A stretch of 64,000 bases of DNA from Sulfitobacter sp. S223 (GCF_025143825.1 NZ_CP083560.1:1302001-1366000), one strand, 5' to 3'; shown: positions 17,355 to 26,736, numbered from the stretch's first letter. Notes: generated by a model from the letters alone, not told the origin. Program-made: numbers and translations.

Positions 17355-17942
17355 TCAAAGCATGCCTTTTGTCGAGGGAATTGCGTCAGCTTTGCGCGGA
17401 TCGCTTTCCAGCGCATCTCGCAATGCGCGGGCCACAGCCTTGAACGCGGCTTCAGCGATGTGGTGGCTGTTGAAACCGTGCAATTGATCCACGTGAAGGG
17501 TGATGCCGCCGTGGGTCGAAAATGCCTGAAAAAATTCGCGCACAAGCTCGGTATCGAATGCACCGATTTTTGCCGTCGGCAGATCAACGTTCCAGATCAA
17601 GAATGGCCGCGCGGATAGATCAAGTGCCGCGCGCACCAATGCGTCATCCATCGGCAGCAGGCAGGAGCCGTAGCGCACGATGCCGCGCTTGTCGCCGACA
17701 GCCTTGGTCAGCGCCTGACCCAGCGCAATGCCGACGTCTTCGACGGTGTGGTGATCGTCAATGTGCAGATCGCCAGAACAGCGCACTGTCATGTCAATCA
17801 GCGCATGGCGCGACAGCTGGTCCAGCATATGGTCAAAAAACCCCACGCCGGTCTGGTTGTCGTAAATGCCTGTGCCGTCGAGGTTAATCTCGACACTGAT
17901 ATCGGTTTCGGCGGTGGTGCGGGTAATCTTGGCCGTGCGCAT
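17355..17942 (-). CDS. hisB: Imidazoleglycerol-phosphate dehydratase
   Basis: The monofunctional 195-residue HisB dehydrates imidazole glycerol phosphate to imidazole acetol phosphate. It contains the two manganese-binding repeats [16 protein letters not shown] (about 66-81) and [13 protein letters not shown] (about 163-175). The N-terminal phosphatase domain of the E. coli bifunctional enzyme is absent, as usual in alphaproteobacteria. It heads the his run; a divergent promoter shared with the Lrp-domain gene lies in 17943-18070. Confidence 0.96.
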   Translation of the reverse strand: MRTAKITRTTAETDISVEINLDGTGIYDNQTGVGFFDHMLDQLSRHALIDMTVRCSGDLHIDDHHTVEDVGIALGQALTKAVGDKRGIVRYGSCLLPMDDALVRAALDLSARPFLIWNVDLPTAKIGAFDTELVREFFQAFSTHGGITLHVDQLHGFNSHHIAEAAFKAVARALRDALESDPRKADAIPSTKGML

Positions 17943-18070
17943 GAGGGGCCTCCGTTGGCTGGTCTGCGTCCTTATACCACCGCCGCGCCGCGCGCCAAGT
18001 CCCGATCAGGGATTGCGGCGCTTGCTGCTTCGTGCCAGCCTATCACCAACACCGATTTCAGGAGCCGCCC

Positions 18071-18310
18071 GTGAGTACATGCGTTTTCATCCAGATCCGT
18101 TGTCGGCCCGGCAGCACCTACCGCGTTGCCGAGGCGATTGCCCTGCGCGAGATTCATTCGGAATTATATTCCACTTCGGGCGACTATGATCTGTTGATGA
18201 AGCTTTATGTCCCCGCAGGCGAGGATGTGGGCGTCTATATCAATGACAACCTATTGGACATTGACGGGATCGAGCGGTCGCTGACTACCATGACCTTCAA
18301 GGTATTTTGA
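18071..18310 (+). CDS. Stand-alone Lrp/AsnC ligand-binding (RAM) domain protein
   Basis: This protein of about 79 residues consists only of the C-terminal effector-binding domain of Lrp/AsnC regulators. It lacks any helix-turn-helix. The segment RVAEAIALREIHSELYSTS is followed by GDYDLLMKLYV, the conserved GxYDL core of the RAM domain. The GTG at 18071 is preferred because AGGAG at 18060-18064 lies 6 bases upstream, although the frame continues a little further. Such proteins assemble with full Lrp-type regulators or bind amino acids themselves. It overlaps the next gene by one base. Confidence 0.8.
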   Translation: MSTCVFIQIRCRPGSTYRVAEAIALREIHSELYSTSGDYDLLMKLYVPAGEDVGVYINDNLLDIDGIERSLTTMTFKVF

Positions 18311-18642
18311 TGCGCTCGCTCGCATTTGCTTTGCTGATGGTCGCATTGCCTGCGGATGCAGCCCAGCGTGTCTATGAAGGGGATGAGGCCGCCGCGATCC
18401 GCTGCGCCAATATGATGGCGATGACGGGGGTGACGCTATTTCGGGCAGGTTTGATGGGGGAGCCGGAAAAGGATATACTGATTGGCATATCGGTGCTTAT
18501 CCTTGAACGGCACGTAAGCGGGAACTGGACCGAGAAAAAGCGCGCCATGGAAGTGATGCGCGACCGCCGTGATCTGGAAACCACACTGGAAGATTACCAG
18601 CGTCACGCGCCACTATGCCTAGAGCGGTTTCCGATCAATTAA
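18310..18642 (+). CDS. Small exported hypothetical protein
   Basis: The ATG at 18310 overlaps the stop of the Lrp-domain gene (TGATG), so the two are translationally coupled. The 110-residue product begins with a signal peptide (MRSLAFALLMVALPADA, cleavage near 18). The mature part is mostly helical with two cysteines (RCANMM and APLCLERF), possibly disulfide-linked in the periplasm. No family is recognised. It converges with, and slightly overlaps, the racemase-like gene on the minus strand. Confidence 0.72.
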   Translation: MRSLAFALLMVALPADAAQRVYEGDEAAAIRCANMMAMTGVTLFRAGLMGEPEKDILIGISVLILERHVSGNWTEKKRAMEVMRDRRDLETTLEDYQRHAPLCLERFPIN

Positions 18643-19303
18643 ATCGCGGATCGACGGCGCCGGGGCAGGCAGCCTCAACCATAGTCAAAATATCTGTTAC
18701 CGGCAGGCCGGTGGCCGCTTTGATTGCGGCACGGTAGGGCGGCAGATTGGTACATTCCAAAAGGATATGCTGGTGCTCTTGGGTTTGTTGTTGCGTCATG
18801 AGGTCGGTGACCTCTTTGCGTGCTGCTGCTTCATCAAGCGTATCTAAATTCTGGCTGATAACCTGTCGCAGGTGGTGCGTCGGCAGCAGTCCAAGGATGC
18901 TGTGTACATAGATCGGGTACCGTCCAAAGTGTGCGGCGTTCAGGCGGTTGGCATCAAAAGTCAGGATTTGCAGCGCCTCTGGCGGAATGACGGCTGCAAG
19001 CTGCTCTAGCGCCACGAGCGAAGAGCTGATGAAGGGTCTGTCACAAAGCTTTGCCAGATGATCCTGCCAATATGAGAGAAACCCACAAGAGGTCACTATG
19101 ATATCGCCCTCGGCATGGTACATGGCTTCGGCGAAAGGCGTGATGTCGATGTTTTGCGGCGTGTCGGTAACGATGCTGCCGACGGATGCTCCGGATATCT
19201 TGATGATCTGCGGCGGTCGCGCATAGCTGTCAGGGCATCCCACATCTCCCGCAATGCGAGGGAAGCTGGTGTCGAGCTGCAGGACTGTCACACGCGGCGT
19301 CAT
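18635..19303 (-). CDS. Asp/Glu racemase superfamily protein
   Basis: The 222-residue protein carries both cysteines expected of the two-base racemase and maleate-isomerase-like superfamily: one in IIVTSCGFLSYW (about residue 73) and one in ILLECTNLPPYRA (about 183). These would act as paired acid/base residues on a small amino or hydroxy acid. Its ATG overlaps the dctM stop by 4 bases, so it is coupled to the TRAP transporter and probably acts on its cargo. Substrate unknown; a D/L-amino acid, hydantoin or maleate-type compound would fit. Confidence 0.75.
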   Translation of the reverse strand: MTPRVTVLQLDTSFPRIAGDVGCPDSYARPPQIIKISGASVGSIVTDTPQNIDITPFAEAMYHAEGDIIVTSCGFLSYWQDHLAKLCDRPFISSSLVALEQLAAVIPPEALQILTFDANRLNAAHFGRYPIYVHSILGLLPTHHLRQVISQNLDTLDEAAARKEVTDLMTQQQTQEHQHILLECTNLPPYRAAIKAATGLPVTDILTMVEAACPGAVDPRFN

Positions 19304-20613
19304 CTTATCTGATTTGCGCTGATCTTATCAGGCAGCCATGTGGCTATTTCGGGGAAGACAACAAGGATGACGACCATCAACAGCATCAAGCCGACCATGG
19401 GCAGGGCGACTTTCGAGATGTAGGAGATCTCGTGTTTGGTCATGCCTTGCAGCACGAACAGGTTAAAGCCGATAGGCGGTGTCACTTGCGCCATTTCCAC
19501 GACAACCACGATGAAAATGCCGAACCAGATCACGTCAATGCCTGCCTGCCGGATCATCGGCTCTACGATCGCCATGGTCAGCACCACCGAGGAAATCCCG
19601 TCAAGGAACATGCCGAGGATGATGTAAAATACCGTCAAAGCAGCGATTAGCACGATGGGAGACAACTGCAATTCGTCGATCCATGCCGCCAGTGCGCGCG
19701 GCAGACCGGTAAAGCCCATGGACAGAGACAAAAACGCTGCACCCATCAGGATCAATGCAATCATCGCAGACGTGCGCGTGGCCCCCATCAAACTTTCGAG
19801 GAAGGTGTTGAAGCTGAGCGAACCTTGAAAAAGCGCAAGCGTCAATGAGCCAAGCACACCCACGGCTGCAGCCTCTGTCGCCGTGGCCCAGCCGAAATAC
19901 ATCGACCCGATAACAGCAAAGACCAACAGCAGAACGGGGATGAGAAAACGGCTCTCGGCGAGCATTGTGCCGACGGACATATGTGGTTCTGGTGGCGGGC
20001 GTTCGCCGGGGCGAAAGAAATGCCAGACCACGATATAGCTCATAAACAGTCCGGCAAGGACCAGACCGGGCACAATGCCGGCCATGAACAGCTTGATAAT
20101 GCTCTCGTTGATCGAAACGCCATAGACGATAAGCGTGAGTGATGGCGGGATCATGAGGCCCAAGGTGGCGGCCCCCGCGAGTGTACCGATGATCATGTAT
20201 TCAGGGTAGCCGCGTTTGCGCAGCTCGGGGATGCTCATCTTGCCAACTGTGGTTAACGTCGCAGCAGAAGATCCTGAAACAGCGGCAAAAATCGTGCAGC
20301 CTGCGATGTTTGTGTGCAGCAAACCACCGGGGAGCCAGCGCATCCACGGGGCCAGCCCGCGAAACATATCCTGAGACAGACGCGTGCGGTACAGGATCTC
20401 TCCCATCCATATGAACAGCGGCAGCGCGGTCAATGTCCAGCTGCTGCTTGACGTCCAGATGGTGGTGATCATCGCGTCACCGGCAGGGCGGGTAGTGAAC
20501 AGCTCAAGCCCGACCCACGCCACGCCCATCAGGGCAAGACCGATCCAGATCGAAGAGGCCAACAACCCAAACAGGACGCATAGAAAGACAACGGTTGCAT
20601 AGGCTTCGATCAT
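19300..20613 (-). CDS. TRAP transporter large permease (DctM family)
   Basis: The 437-residue membrane protein has about 12-13 hydrophobic segments and the DctM landmarks AAVSGSSAATLTTVGKM and GMFLDGISSVVLTMAI. It forms the sodium-driven channel of a tripartite TRAP importer. ATG at 20613 is preferred over a longer frame because it overlaps the dctQ stop by four bases (ATGA). Cargo is not predictable from this subunit. Confidence 0.9.
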   Translation of the reverse strand: MIEAYATVVFLCVLFGLLASSIWIGLALMGVAWVGLELFTTRPAGDAMITTIWTSSSSWTLTALPLFIWMGEILYRTRLSQDMFRGLAPWMRWLPGGLLHTNIAGCTIFAAVSGSSAATLTTVGKMSIPELRKRGYPEYMIIGTLAGAATLGLMIPPSLTLIVYGVSINESIIKLFMAGIVPGLVLAGLFMSYIVVWHFFRPGERPPPEPHMSVGTMLAESRFLIPVLLLVFAVIGSMYFGWATATEAAAVGVLGSLTLALFQGSLSFNTFLESLMGATRTSAMIALILMGAAFLSLSMGFTGLPRALAAWIDELQLSPIVLIAALTVFYIILGMFLDGISSVVLTMAIVEPMIRQAGIDVIWFGIFIVVVVEMAQVTPPIGFNLFVLQGMTKHEISYISKVALPMVGLMLLMVVILVVFPEIATWLPDKISANQIR

Positions 20614-21323
20614 TCTACGACCTCCGATACGATGGGGTTCCGGCCCGTGATGATGGTGCGGTAAAGCGTATCCCAAAGCGCGATTGCCAGCAGGATTGCG
20701 CCGGCCGACATGGCCAGTTGCGGTATCCAGACAGGGGTGAATACCAGTTCAGAAGAGGCGCCGGATATGGCGTCCCCCCAGTCGCTCAGCGGCGTCGCAG
20801 GAAGTGACAGCCACGTGATCACCCACTCAGGGATTTGGTCCTGTCCTTGTGTGCGGTCATTAAGCATTTCGGAGAAGATGTTCGTCTTGACCGCGAAGCG
20901 TGCGAAATAGGTGGCAATGATCGCCGCTGCGGTTACCGCAAAGATGTCGAGCCAACGAGAGGTGAAGCGGTTCCAGTTGAGCACGATTGACACACGAATA
21001 TGCGCGCCGCGTGTCAGCGCATGGCACAGGGCGAAAAAGGATGTGGCGGCCATTGCGTAGCCCGCGAATTCGGTTGTGCCCGGTAGTGCCACGCCGGTCC
21101 AGCGTGCGACCATCTGCGCCACGATCAGGCAGAGAATGGTCACCATGAAAAACGCAGCAATTGCGCCACTGGCAAAATAAACGCCATCCAGAAACCGCCA
21201 TACTGGCCGCAAACGCCTTTCTAAAGGCGCTTTGGCGAAAAAGCACAGCACACCAAAAAGGCAAGGGATCACGAAAAGCCATACCCACAAGGGTAGACCC
21301 AGCACCGGCGACCAGTCGCGCAT
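20610..21323 (-). CDS. TRAP transporter small permease (DctQ family)
   Basis: The 237-residue membrane protein has the four-helix DctQ core plus an extended N-terminal helix pair. The motif TEFAGYAMAATSFFALCHAL followed by RGAHIRVSI is the usual DctQ signature. It couples the binding protein to DctM. It lies 60 bases after the binding-protein gene and overlaps dctM by 4 bases. Confidence 0.88.
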   Translation of the reverse strand: MRDWSPVLGLPLWVWLFVIPCLFGVLCFFAKAPLERRLRPVWRFLDGVYFASGAIAAFFMVTILCLIVAQMVARWTGVALPGTTEFAGYAMAATSFFALCHALTRGAHIRVSIVLNWNRFTSRWLDIFAVTAAAIIATYFARFAVKTNIFSEMLNDRTQGQDQIPEWVITWLSLPATPLSDWGDAISGASSELVFTPVWIPQLAMSAGAILLAIALWDTLYRTIITGRNPIVSEVVE

Positions 21324-21383
21324 GTCTGAATTCCTTAAAGTTTGGACGCGCCCGCCGTTTGGGGGCAGGCGCGCTAGAAGGGC

Positions 21384-22373
21384 TTAGTTTGCTGCTTTGT
21401 AAGCGTCGATGATGGCTTGGCCATTGTCGCCTGCTGTTTCCAGCCATTCGGCCGTCATCTTCGCACCGATCACTTCAAGCTCTGCCAGAAACTCTGGTGA
21501 AGCATCGGTGACGGTCATGCCGTTCTTTTCAAGCTCTGCAAAATAGAAATCCGACAGCTCTTCGGATTTGGCAGCGCAAGAAGCAGCAGTTTCGTCTGCG
21601 GCTTTCATGATACCTGCCTGAACGTCCGCATCCAGACCGTCCCACGCCTGTTTGTTGGCAACAACGTAGTTGCGCGGCAACCATGCGTTGACTTTGTAAT
21701 AATGGGTCAGATGCTCCCATACTTTCTGGTCGTAACCGGTTGATCCGGAAGAGATGAATGAGGAAGCAACACCAGTGGCCAGCGCTTGCGCCAATTCCGC
21801 AGCTTCGATCTGGACGGGGATCATGCCCAGTTCTTCGGCAAACGTTGCCGTAGCAGAGTTATAGGACCGGAATTTTACGCCCTGGGTATCGGCAGATGAG
21901 TTCACTTCTTTTGCGAAATAGAAACCCTGACCTGGCCATGGGCAGGTATAAAGCGCGACCATGTTCAGGTCGGATAGCTGTGCATTAACCGTGTCTTTTG
22001 CCACAGCCCAGAGTTTGGCGTTGTCCGCATAGGACGTCGCGAGGAAGGGCAGGTTGTCCCAGCCCAGCAGCGGGGCCTCATTCGCGTGCGCGGACATGAA
22101 ACGCTCTCCGATGTTGACCTGACCGGTCTGAACCGCGCGTTTGATATCACCGCCACCGAAGAGGGAACCACCCGGATGTACGGTAATGTCGATCGCGCCA
22201 TCGGTGTATTCGCGCACCTTGTCAGCAAAAACCACACCTTGTTCGGAATGATAATTTGTGGCGGCATAGGCCATCGGCATATCCCATTTTTGTGCGTGTC
22301 CACCGGCCATGGCACCGCCTGAAACCAGCGCTGCTGCAGCGGCTGTCAGGCTCAATTTTGTAAATGTATTCAT
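21384..22373 (-). CDS. TRAP transporter substrate-binding protein (DctP family)
   Basis: The 329-residue periplasmic protein has a signal peptide (LSLTAAAAALVSGGAMA, cleavage near 24). ATG at 22373 is chosen because GGGAG lies 6 bases upstream and the signal peptide begins there. The DctP fold is visible from VHPGGSLFGGGDIKRAVQTG and VKFRSYNSATATFAEELG, where the family's ligand arginine sits (R in KFRSYN). The neighbouring DadA-like oxidase and racemase-like protein suggest an amino or imino acid cargo, which is inference. Confidence 0.9.
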   Translation of the reverse strand: MNTFTKLSLTAAAAALVSGGAMAGGHAQKWDMPMAYAATNYHSEQGVVFADKVREYTDGAIDITVHPGGSLFGGGDIKRAVQTGQVNIGERFMSAHANEAPLLGWDNLPFLATSYADNAKLWAVAKDTVNAQLSDLNMVALYTCPWPGQGFYFAKEVNSSADTQGVKFRSYNSATATFAEELGMIPVQIEAAELAQALATGVASSFISSGSTGYDQKVWEHLTHYYKVNAWLPRNYVVANKQAWDGLDADVQAGIMKAADETAASCAAKSEELSDFYFAELEKNGMTVTDASPEFLAELEVIGAKMTAEWLETAGDNGQAIIDAYKAAN

Positions 22374-22398
22374 TGTAATCTCCCAGTGAATGACGGCT

Positions 22399-23640
22399 CT
22401 AGCGGCCGATGTATTTGGCGGGGTCGAAGGCACGCATATCCATGTTGGGAGCGCTACCGGAAATCAACTCCGCGATCACACGACCCGTTTTTGGACCGCC
22501 TGTCAATCCAACGTGCTGGTGGCCGAAGGCGCTATAACTGCGGCCTTGGGGGTCGTTTGCGCCGATCAGTGGCAGGCTGTCAGCAGGGGCAGGACGGTGA
22601 CCCATCCACTCCACTACGTCGTCGTAGGTTACATCGGGCAGCAGTTTTTTTACCTGCCTGCGCAGCATGTCCAATGGTGCGCGCGAAGGGCCAGCCTTGA
22701 GGCCGCCGAATTCGACCACCCCTGCTGCGCGTATGCGTCCGTCCATCGGGGTAATAACAAATTTTCCGGACGCGACCATCATCGGCGCACGCGGCATGGA
22801 AGAGGGATTGGTAAGCTCTATGTGATAGCCACGCTCGCTTTCGAAGGGGACTTTGACCCCTAGTTTATGGGCAATCTCGCGCGACCAAGGGCCCATGGCG
22901 AAGACGATCTTGTCCGCACGCATCGGGCCATCGGCCGTAATGAGCGCTGTGACGCCGCCCTGAGACATTTCGATATCCTGAATGTCTGTAATCTCAAGCG
23001 TGCCGCCTTGTGCCACAAAGTGATCTGCCAGCGCTTTAACATAGGCACCTGGATCGCTGATCCTGCCATGGTTTTTGCAGCGGACCACGGTCTGGAAGGC
23101 AGAGCCGAAGATAGGGTCAAAGGCGGCATAGTCCTCACCACTCACTACCTCGTAGCGCACGCCCTGTGCGTCCCGTTTGCCCCAGCCATACCTATCAGCG
23201 TCAAAGTCGGCGTGAGAGGCATAGCCAAAGCAATAATCTTCGGTTGTGATGAATTTTGCAGCAGGTGTGTCTGCGGCAAGGGCCTGATGTTGCTCTACTG
23301 TGTCGTGCAGTAGGGCTGACATGGCTGTGCCGTAGTGGTCCACATGCGCATCGGTTGCGTAGGACATGTAGTTGCGCAGAAACGGCAGCAGTCGGGGCAA
23401 GTAGGACCAGCGCAAAAACAACGGTGCATTGCGGTTCATCAGCATGGCGGGCGCTTTTGCCAACAGGCCGGGGGTGGTCACAGGGATCACTGCACCTGCG
23501 GCCAAAACCCCTGCGTTGCCATGACTGGTACCACTTGCGGGCCCCGCGCGGTCAACCACGGTGACCTGATGGCCTGCACGTTGCAGCCATATGGCTGTCG
23601 AGATACCCACAATCCCGGCGCCTGCGACCAATATCTGCAT
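22399..23640 (-). CDS. D-amino acid dehydrogenase-like FAD oxidoreductase (DadA family)
   Basis: The 413-residue flavoprotein begins with the Rossmann motif VAGAGIVGISTAIWLQ (about 4-19). It ends with the DAO-family segment AFGHQHVGLTGGPKTGRV near 375-392. The family dehydrogenates D-amino acids or proline-like imino acids and passes electrons to quinones, usually on the inner face of the membrane. It is the first gene of the minus-strand unit with the TRAP genes and racemase-like gene, only 25 bases upstream of dctP. Function is strong at family level; the D-amino acid is unknown. Confidence 0.85.
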   Translation of the reverse strand: MQILVAGAGIVGISTAIWLQRAGHQVTVVDRAGPASGTSHGNAGVLAAGAVIPVTTPGLLAKAPAMLMNRNAPLFLRWSYLPRLLPFLRNYMSYATDAHVDHYGTAMSALLHDTVEQHQALAADTPAAKFITTEDYCFGYASHADFDADRYGWGKRDAQGVRYEVVSGEDYAAFDPIFGSAFQTVVRCKNHGRISDPGAYVKALADHFVAQGGTLEITDIQDIEMSQGGVTALITADGPMRADKIVFAMGPWSREIAHKLGVKVPFESERGYHIELTNPSSMPRAPMMVASGKFVITPMDGRIRAAGVVEFGGLKAGPSRAPLDMLRRQVKKLLPDVTYDDVVEWMGHRPAPADSLPLIGANDPQGRSYSAFGHQHVGLTGGPKTGRVIAELISGSAPNMDMRAFDPAKYIGR

Positions 23641-23714
23641 TCTGTTCCCTGTCCTTGCATTGAGTGTTCAATGGTAGCCTGCACAGCGACGCAAGAATTG
23701 TCACGTCCGGAAAT

Positions 23715-24617
23715 CTAAAGCAGCAAACCTCCGAGGGTGATGCCATGGGCAGCGGCCAGATCGATTTCGGATTGCGTTGTTGGCAGATAGGAAACGAATT
23801 CGCTGTGACTACACCGCGGCAGACCCAGCGCTGCAATCAGATCAGCGTCATAGTGACCAGACAAAAGCAGTAGCCCTTCGTGGGCCAGATGGTCACGTGT
23901 GCCCTTGCCGCCGTCCGCGCGGATGCGCCGCATGAAATCATGCTGCTGGGCCACGGCCTCCACCACGTCGCGGGAGATAGGGCGGCCCTGAACCTCGCGG
24001 AAAAGAGCGGCCATCCGGTGATTGCCTGCACGTCCGCGAAAGATGCGGGATACAGCCTCGGGCGGCACTGTGCGCCAGAAGTTCGGCGGGTAGGGGTGGT
24101 CGCGCAGAAGCCACAGGATATGCGTAAACCCTTCTGCGCTGATCGACCGTTTTGCGTCCTTGTTCTGTCCAGCAGTCAGATACTCAGGGCGCGCCACGAC
24201 CAGCCCCAAATAGCACAAAGCGCGCGCCTCATCAGCGGCGACAAGGATGCAGGGCGCATCAATTGCTTCTGTCGGGATCATCCAGTTCGCGCCCATGGTG
24301 TTCTTGATGTCAACGTCATGGCCTTGAATGACGCAATCCAGACGGCCCTTTTCCAAGTCAAGCAGCGCGCGCAATTCGATCTCGACGCGGGTGCCGATAT
24401 AGGTCTTTTCCGTTTTCTCAAGCTCTTCATAGGCGCGGCGGCCTGTTTTCGGCGTCATGATCACGTCATCAACATACGCGCGCAACATCGCGGCAAAGCT
24501 GCTGGCCAACGATTGCTCGCCGACAGTCCGCGCGGTTATCTCTGAGGCAAGCGCGCTGAGCAGGGCATGATCGGGGTGTCCTTGAGAGACGCTGCTATAA
24601 TGAACATGCTGTTTCAT
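23715..24617 (-). CDS. NaeI-type (type IIE-like) restriction endonuclease
   Basis: The 300-residue protein matches the NaeI endonuclease family. Remembered NaeI catalytic residues (E70, D86, D95, K97) align with E79, D94, D103 and K105 here, with the same spacing between the last three. The segment EKTEKTYIGTRVEIELR before them is also characteristic. The C-terminal half, with NHRMAALFREVQGRPISRDVVEAVAQQHDFMRR broken by no insertion, fits the CAP-like effector DNA-binding domain of NaeI. Recognition may be GCCGGC, untested. The gene begins 9 bases after its methyltransferase on the same strand. Nothing visible inactivates it, although the methyltransferase carries a stop codon. Confidence 0.82.
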   Translation of the reverse strand: MKQHVHYSSVSQGHPDHALLSALASEITARTVGEQSLASSFAAMLRAYVDDVIMTPKTGRRAYEELEKTEKTYIGTRVEIELRALLDLEKGRLDCVIQGHDVDIKNTMGANWMIPTEAIDAPCILVAADEARALCYLGLVVARPEYLTAGQNKDAKRSISAEGFTHILWLLRDHPYPPNFWRTVPPEAVSRIFRGRAGNHRMAALFREVQGRPISRDVVEAVAQQHDFMRRIRADGGKGTRDHLAHEGLLLLSGHYDADLIAALGLPRCSHSEFVSYLPTTQSEIDLAAAHGITLGGLLL

Positions 24618-24626
24618 GGTCGAGCG

Positions 24627-25586
24627 TCAACCGGTCACGCTGTGCAACACACGTTTGCGCAGCGCAGGGGCGATCTGGGCAAAAACCGCCTGCGCGATCG
24701 GTGGCGGAAATGCGCTACCGACCTGACGGTAGGCATTCGTTTTGGCGCCGGTAAAGTGCCAGTCATCGGGGAAACCCTGTATCCGCGCCACCATTGGCAC
24801 AGTTAGGCGCGGCATACCGTTGTGAAACGGATCGGGGGCCTCCGGCGCAACGGTGCGTCCTTCGACACCCAGCGTGGCCCATGCCGCGCGCGCGCGGGTG
24901 GGGCCAAGGTCTGGCCCGCCATGCTTTTTGGAGCCGCCGACGACGGTTGGCGCAATCTCGTCTGCTTTGTCGGCCCAATCATCTGCGCCGCGCCAGCCGC
25001 GTTCGGCCATCATGTCGCGCAATGTCTCGCCTACAGTGGGTGGATTATGAGGGTTGGGATCAGGCCAGTCAAAATGATCTGCCCGGTTCTTCTGTACAGC
25101 CACGATCACCACACGCGGTCGCAACTGCGGCACGCCGAAATCTGAGGCGTTTAGAAGGCGCCAGTCCGTGCGGTATCCAAGTTTGTCGAGCTGTGTTTAC
25201 GAGCGTTCGCGGTAGTCTTGAAAGACAACACCAAGAAAGCCACGCACGTTTTCGATCATCACAGCACGCGGTTGGGCATCCGCGATAATGTCGATGGCGT
25301 CGTTGAACAGGTTACGTTCATCCTGCTCGCCCAGTTGTTTGCCCGCGACGGAGAATGGCGGACAGGGAAGGCCACCTGCAAACAGATCGATGCCGCGGTA
25401 ATCGGCACTGCGCTCTTTGAACACGCGCATGTCTTCTTGAAGTACATTCCACGCGGGGCGGTTGTGGCGCAGGGTGGCGCAGCAATGTTTGTCAATTTCA
25501 ACAAGGGCAGTATGGGCAAAGCCAGCCTTTTCCAGCCCCAGCGCCTGACCGCCGGCACCAGCACATACTTCGATAGATGTCAGCAT
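24627..25586 (-). pseudogene. DNA (cytosine-5) methyltransferase interrupted by an in-frame TAA
   Basis: A single 320-codon frame encodes a C5-cytosine methyltransferase: motif I AGAGGQALGLEKAGF, catalytic GGLPCPPFS (motif IV), ENVRGF (VI), PQLRPRVVIVAV (VIII), IQGFPDDW (IX) and QVGSAFPPP (X). Codon 130 is TAA (25197-25199). The reading resumes in the same frame as TQLDKLGYRTDWRLLNA, exactly what the family needs, so this is a nonsense codon and not a frameshift. The stop falls between motifs VI and VIII, so the first 129 residues cannot work alone. A GTG at 25133 could start a second polypeptide, and naturally split methyltransferases are known. Otherwise it is dead, read through, or a sequence error. 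Confidence 0.85.
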
Positions 25587-25710
25587 TTGCCTGCTCCCGT
25601 TTCGCGCATTAGGCCTGTTGGAGGGCGCAAGTTCAACAGCGCTTTTGCTGTCGCCCCGTCAGTTCTGTTTTTGTTCTTAAGTGTCGGCGCAAGCAAAGGC
25701 AATGGAGCCA

Positions 25711-26736
25711 TCAGGCTGTTTTTGCGGGTCCGAGTGATTCACGGATCTCCACGGATATGCCCAGCTCGACCGGTGGTCCGGCCGGACCACCTTCGACGAG
25801 GCCAATAAGGGTTGCCGCTGCTTTTGTTCCCATCTCCCGGTGCGGGACATGAACGGTTGTTAGCGTCGGCGTCACAAACCGTGCAAGTTCTATATCGTCA
25901 AATCCGGTGACCGAGATATCTTCGGGCACAGCCAGCCCCATCGCCTTGGCTGCACGCAACGCGCCTGCGGCGAGCACATCGTTGCCGCACATGACAACTG
26001 TTGGCGGCTGCTGGCCCTGCATAAGCTTGTTCATCGCATCAGCGCCCGTCTCAATGCCATAGGGCGTTTCCACCACATAAAGATGGTCTGACGGTATTCC
26101 CAAAGCCTTTGCAGCGTCCTTGATCCCTTCAAGCCGCTCTGACGCGCGATCGTTACCTTTGACAATAGCCGAGATCACGCCGATCCTTTTGTGGCCGCGC
26201 GCAATGACCTCTTCGGCAAGCAGGCGCATGGCGGCGCGATTGTCGAATCCTATGGCGGGCTGGCTGATATGAGGGGCATAGGCCCATGCGATCAGCGCAG
26301 GCACTGCCTGTCGCTCAAGGTATCGGTAAAGCGCGGGATCGCGGTCATGTCCGATCAACAGAAGCCCGTCCGCGCCACGTGCCACCAACGCGCGGATCTG
26401 CTTCTCTTCGGCCTCGGGCCGGTAGGCCGTGCTAGAGACCAGAAGGGTATAGCCTCGGGTATCCAGCGCTTCCTGAAATGCTTGTAAGCCGCGGGCAAAA
26501 ATTGAGTTTTCCATCGTCGGAACGATTGCACCAATGGTAAAGGTCCGCTTGGCCGCCATAACCCGCGCGCCGAAATTGGGTGTATACCCCAGCGAATCCA
26601 CCGCTTTCATCACCCGCTTGCGCGTTGATTGCACCACCCGCTCGGGCGAATTGAGGCACCGTGAAACGGTTGCAGTCGAAACGCCTGCCTTTTTGGCAAC
26701 ATCGTCCAGGGTTGGAATGGATCGGGTAGCGCGCAT
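25711..26736 (-). CDS. LacI-family transcriptional regulator
   Basis: The 341-residue repressor has an N-terminal helix-turn-helix and hinge (TLDDVAKKAGVSTATVSRCL at about 9-28, then the LacI minor-groove helix region). A periplasmic-binding-protein-like sugar/effector domain fills the rest (IGAIVPTMENSIFARGLQAF; VTGFDDIELARFVTPTLTTV). It is divergent from the DHPS operon. A LacI-type palindrome lies midway in the shared 152-base promoter region. It probably represses the sulfonate operon and itself until DHPS or a derivative binds. Confidence 0.92.
   Translation of the reverse strand: MRATRSIPTLDDVAKKAGVSTATVSRCLNSPERVVQSTRKRVMKAVDSLGYTPNFGARVMAAKRTFTIGAIVPTMENSIFARGLQAFQEALDTRGYTLLVSSTAYRPEAEEKQIRALVARGADGLLLIGHDRDPALYRYLERQAVPALIAWAYAPHISQPAIGFDNRAAMRLLAEEVIARGHKRIGVISAIVKGNDRASERLEGIKDAAKALGIPSDHLYVVETPYGIETGADAMNKLMQGQQPPTVVMCGNDVLAAGALRAAKAMGLAVPEDISVTGFDDIELARFVTPTLTTVHVPHREMGTKAAATLIGLVEGGPAGPPVELGISVEIRESLGPAKTA

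Noticed and set aside
25133-25586. Frameshift in the methyltransferase
   Set aside because: Both halves are in the same frame; the only lesion is the TAA codon.
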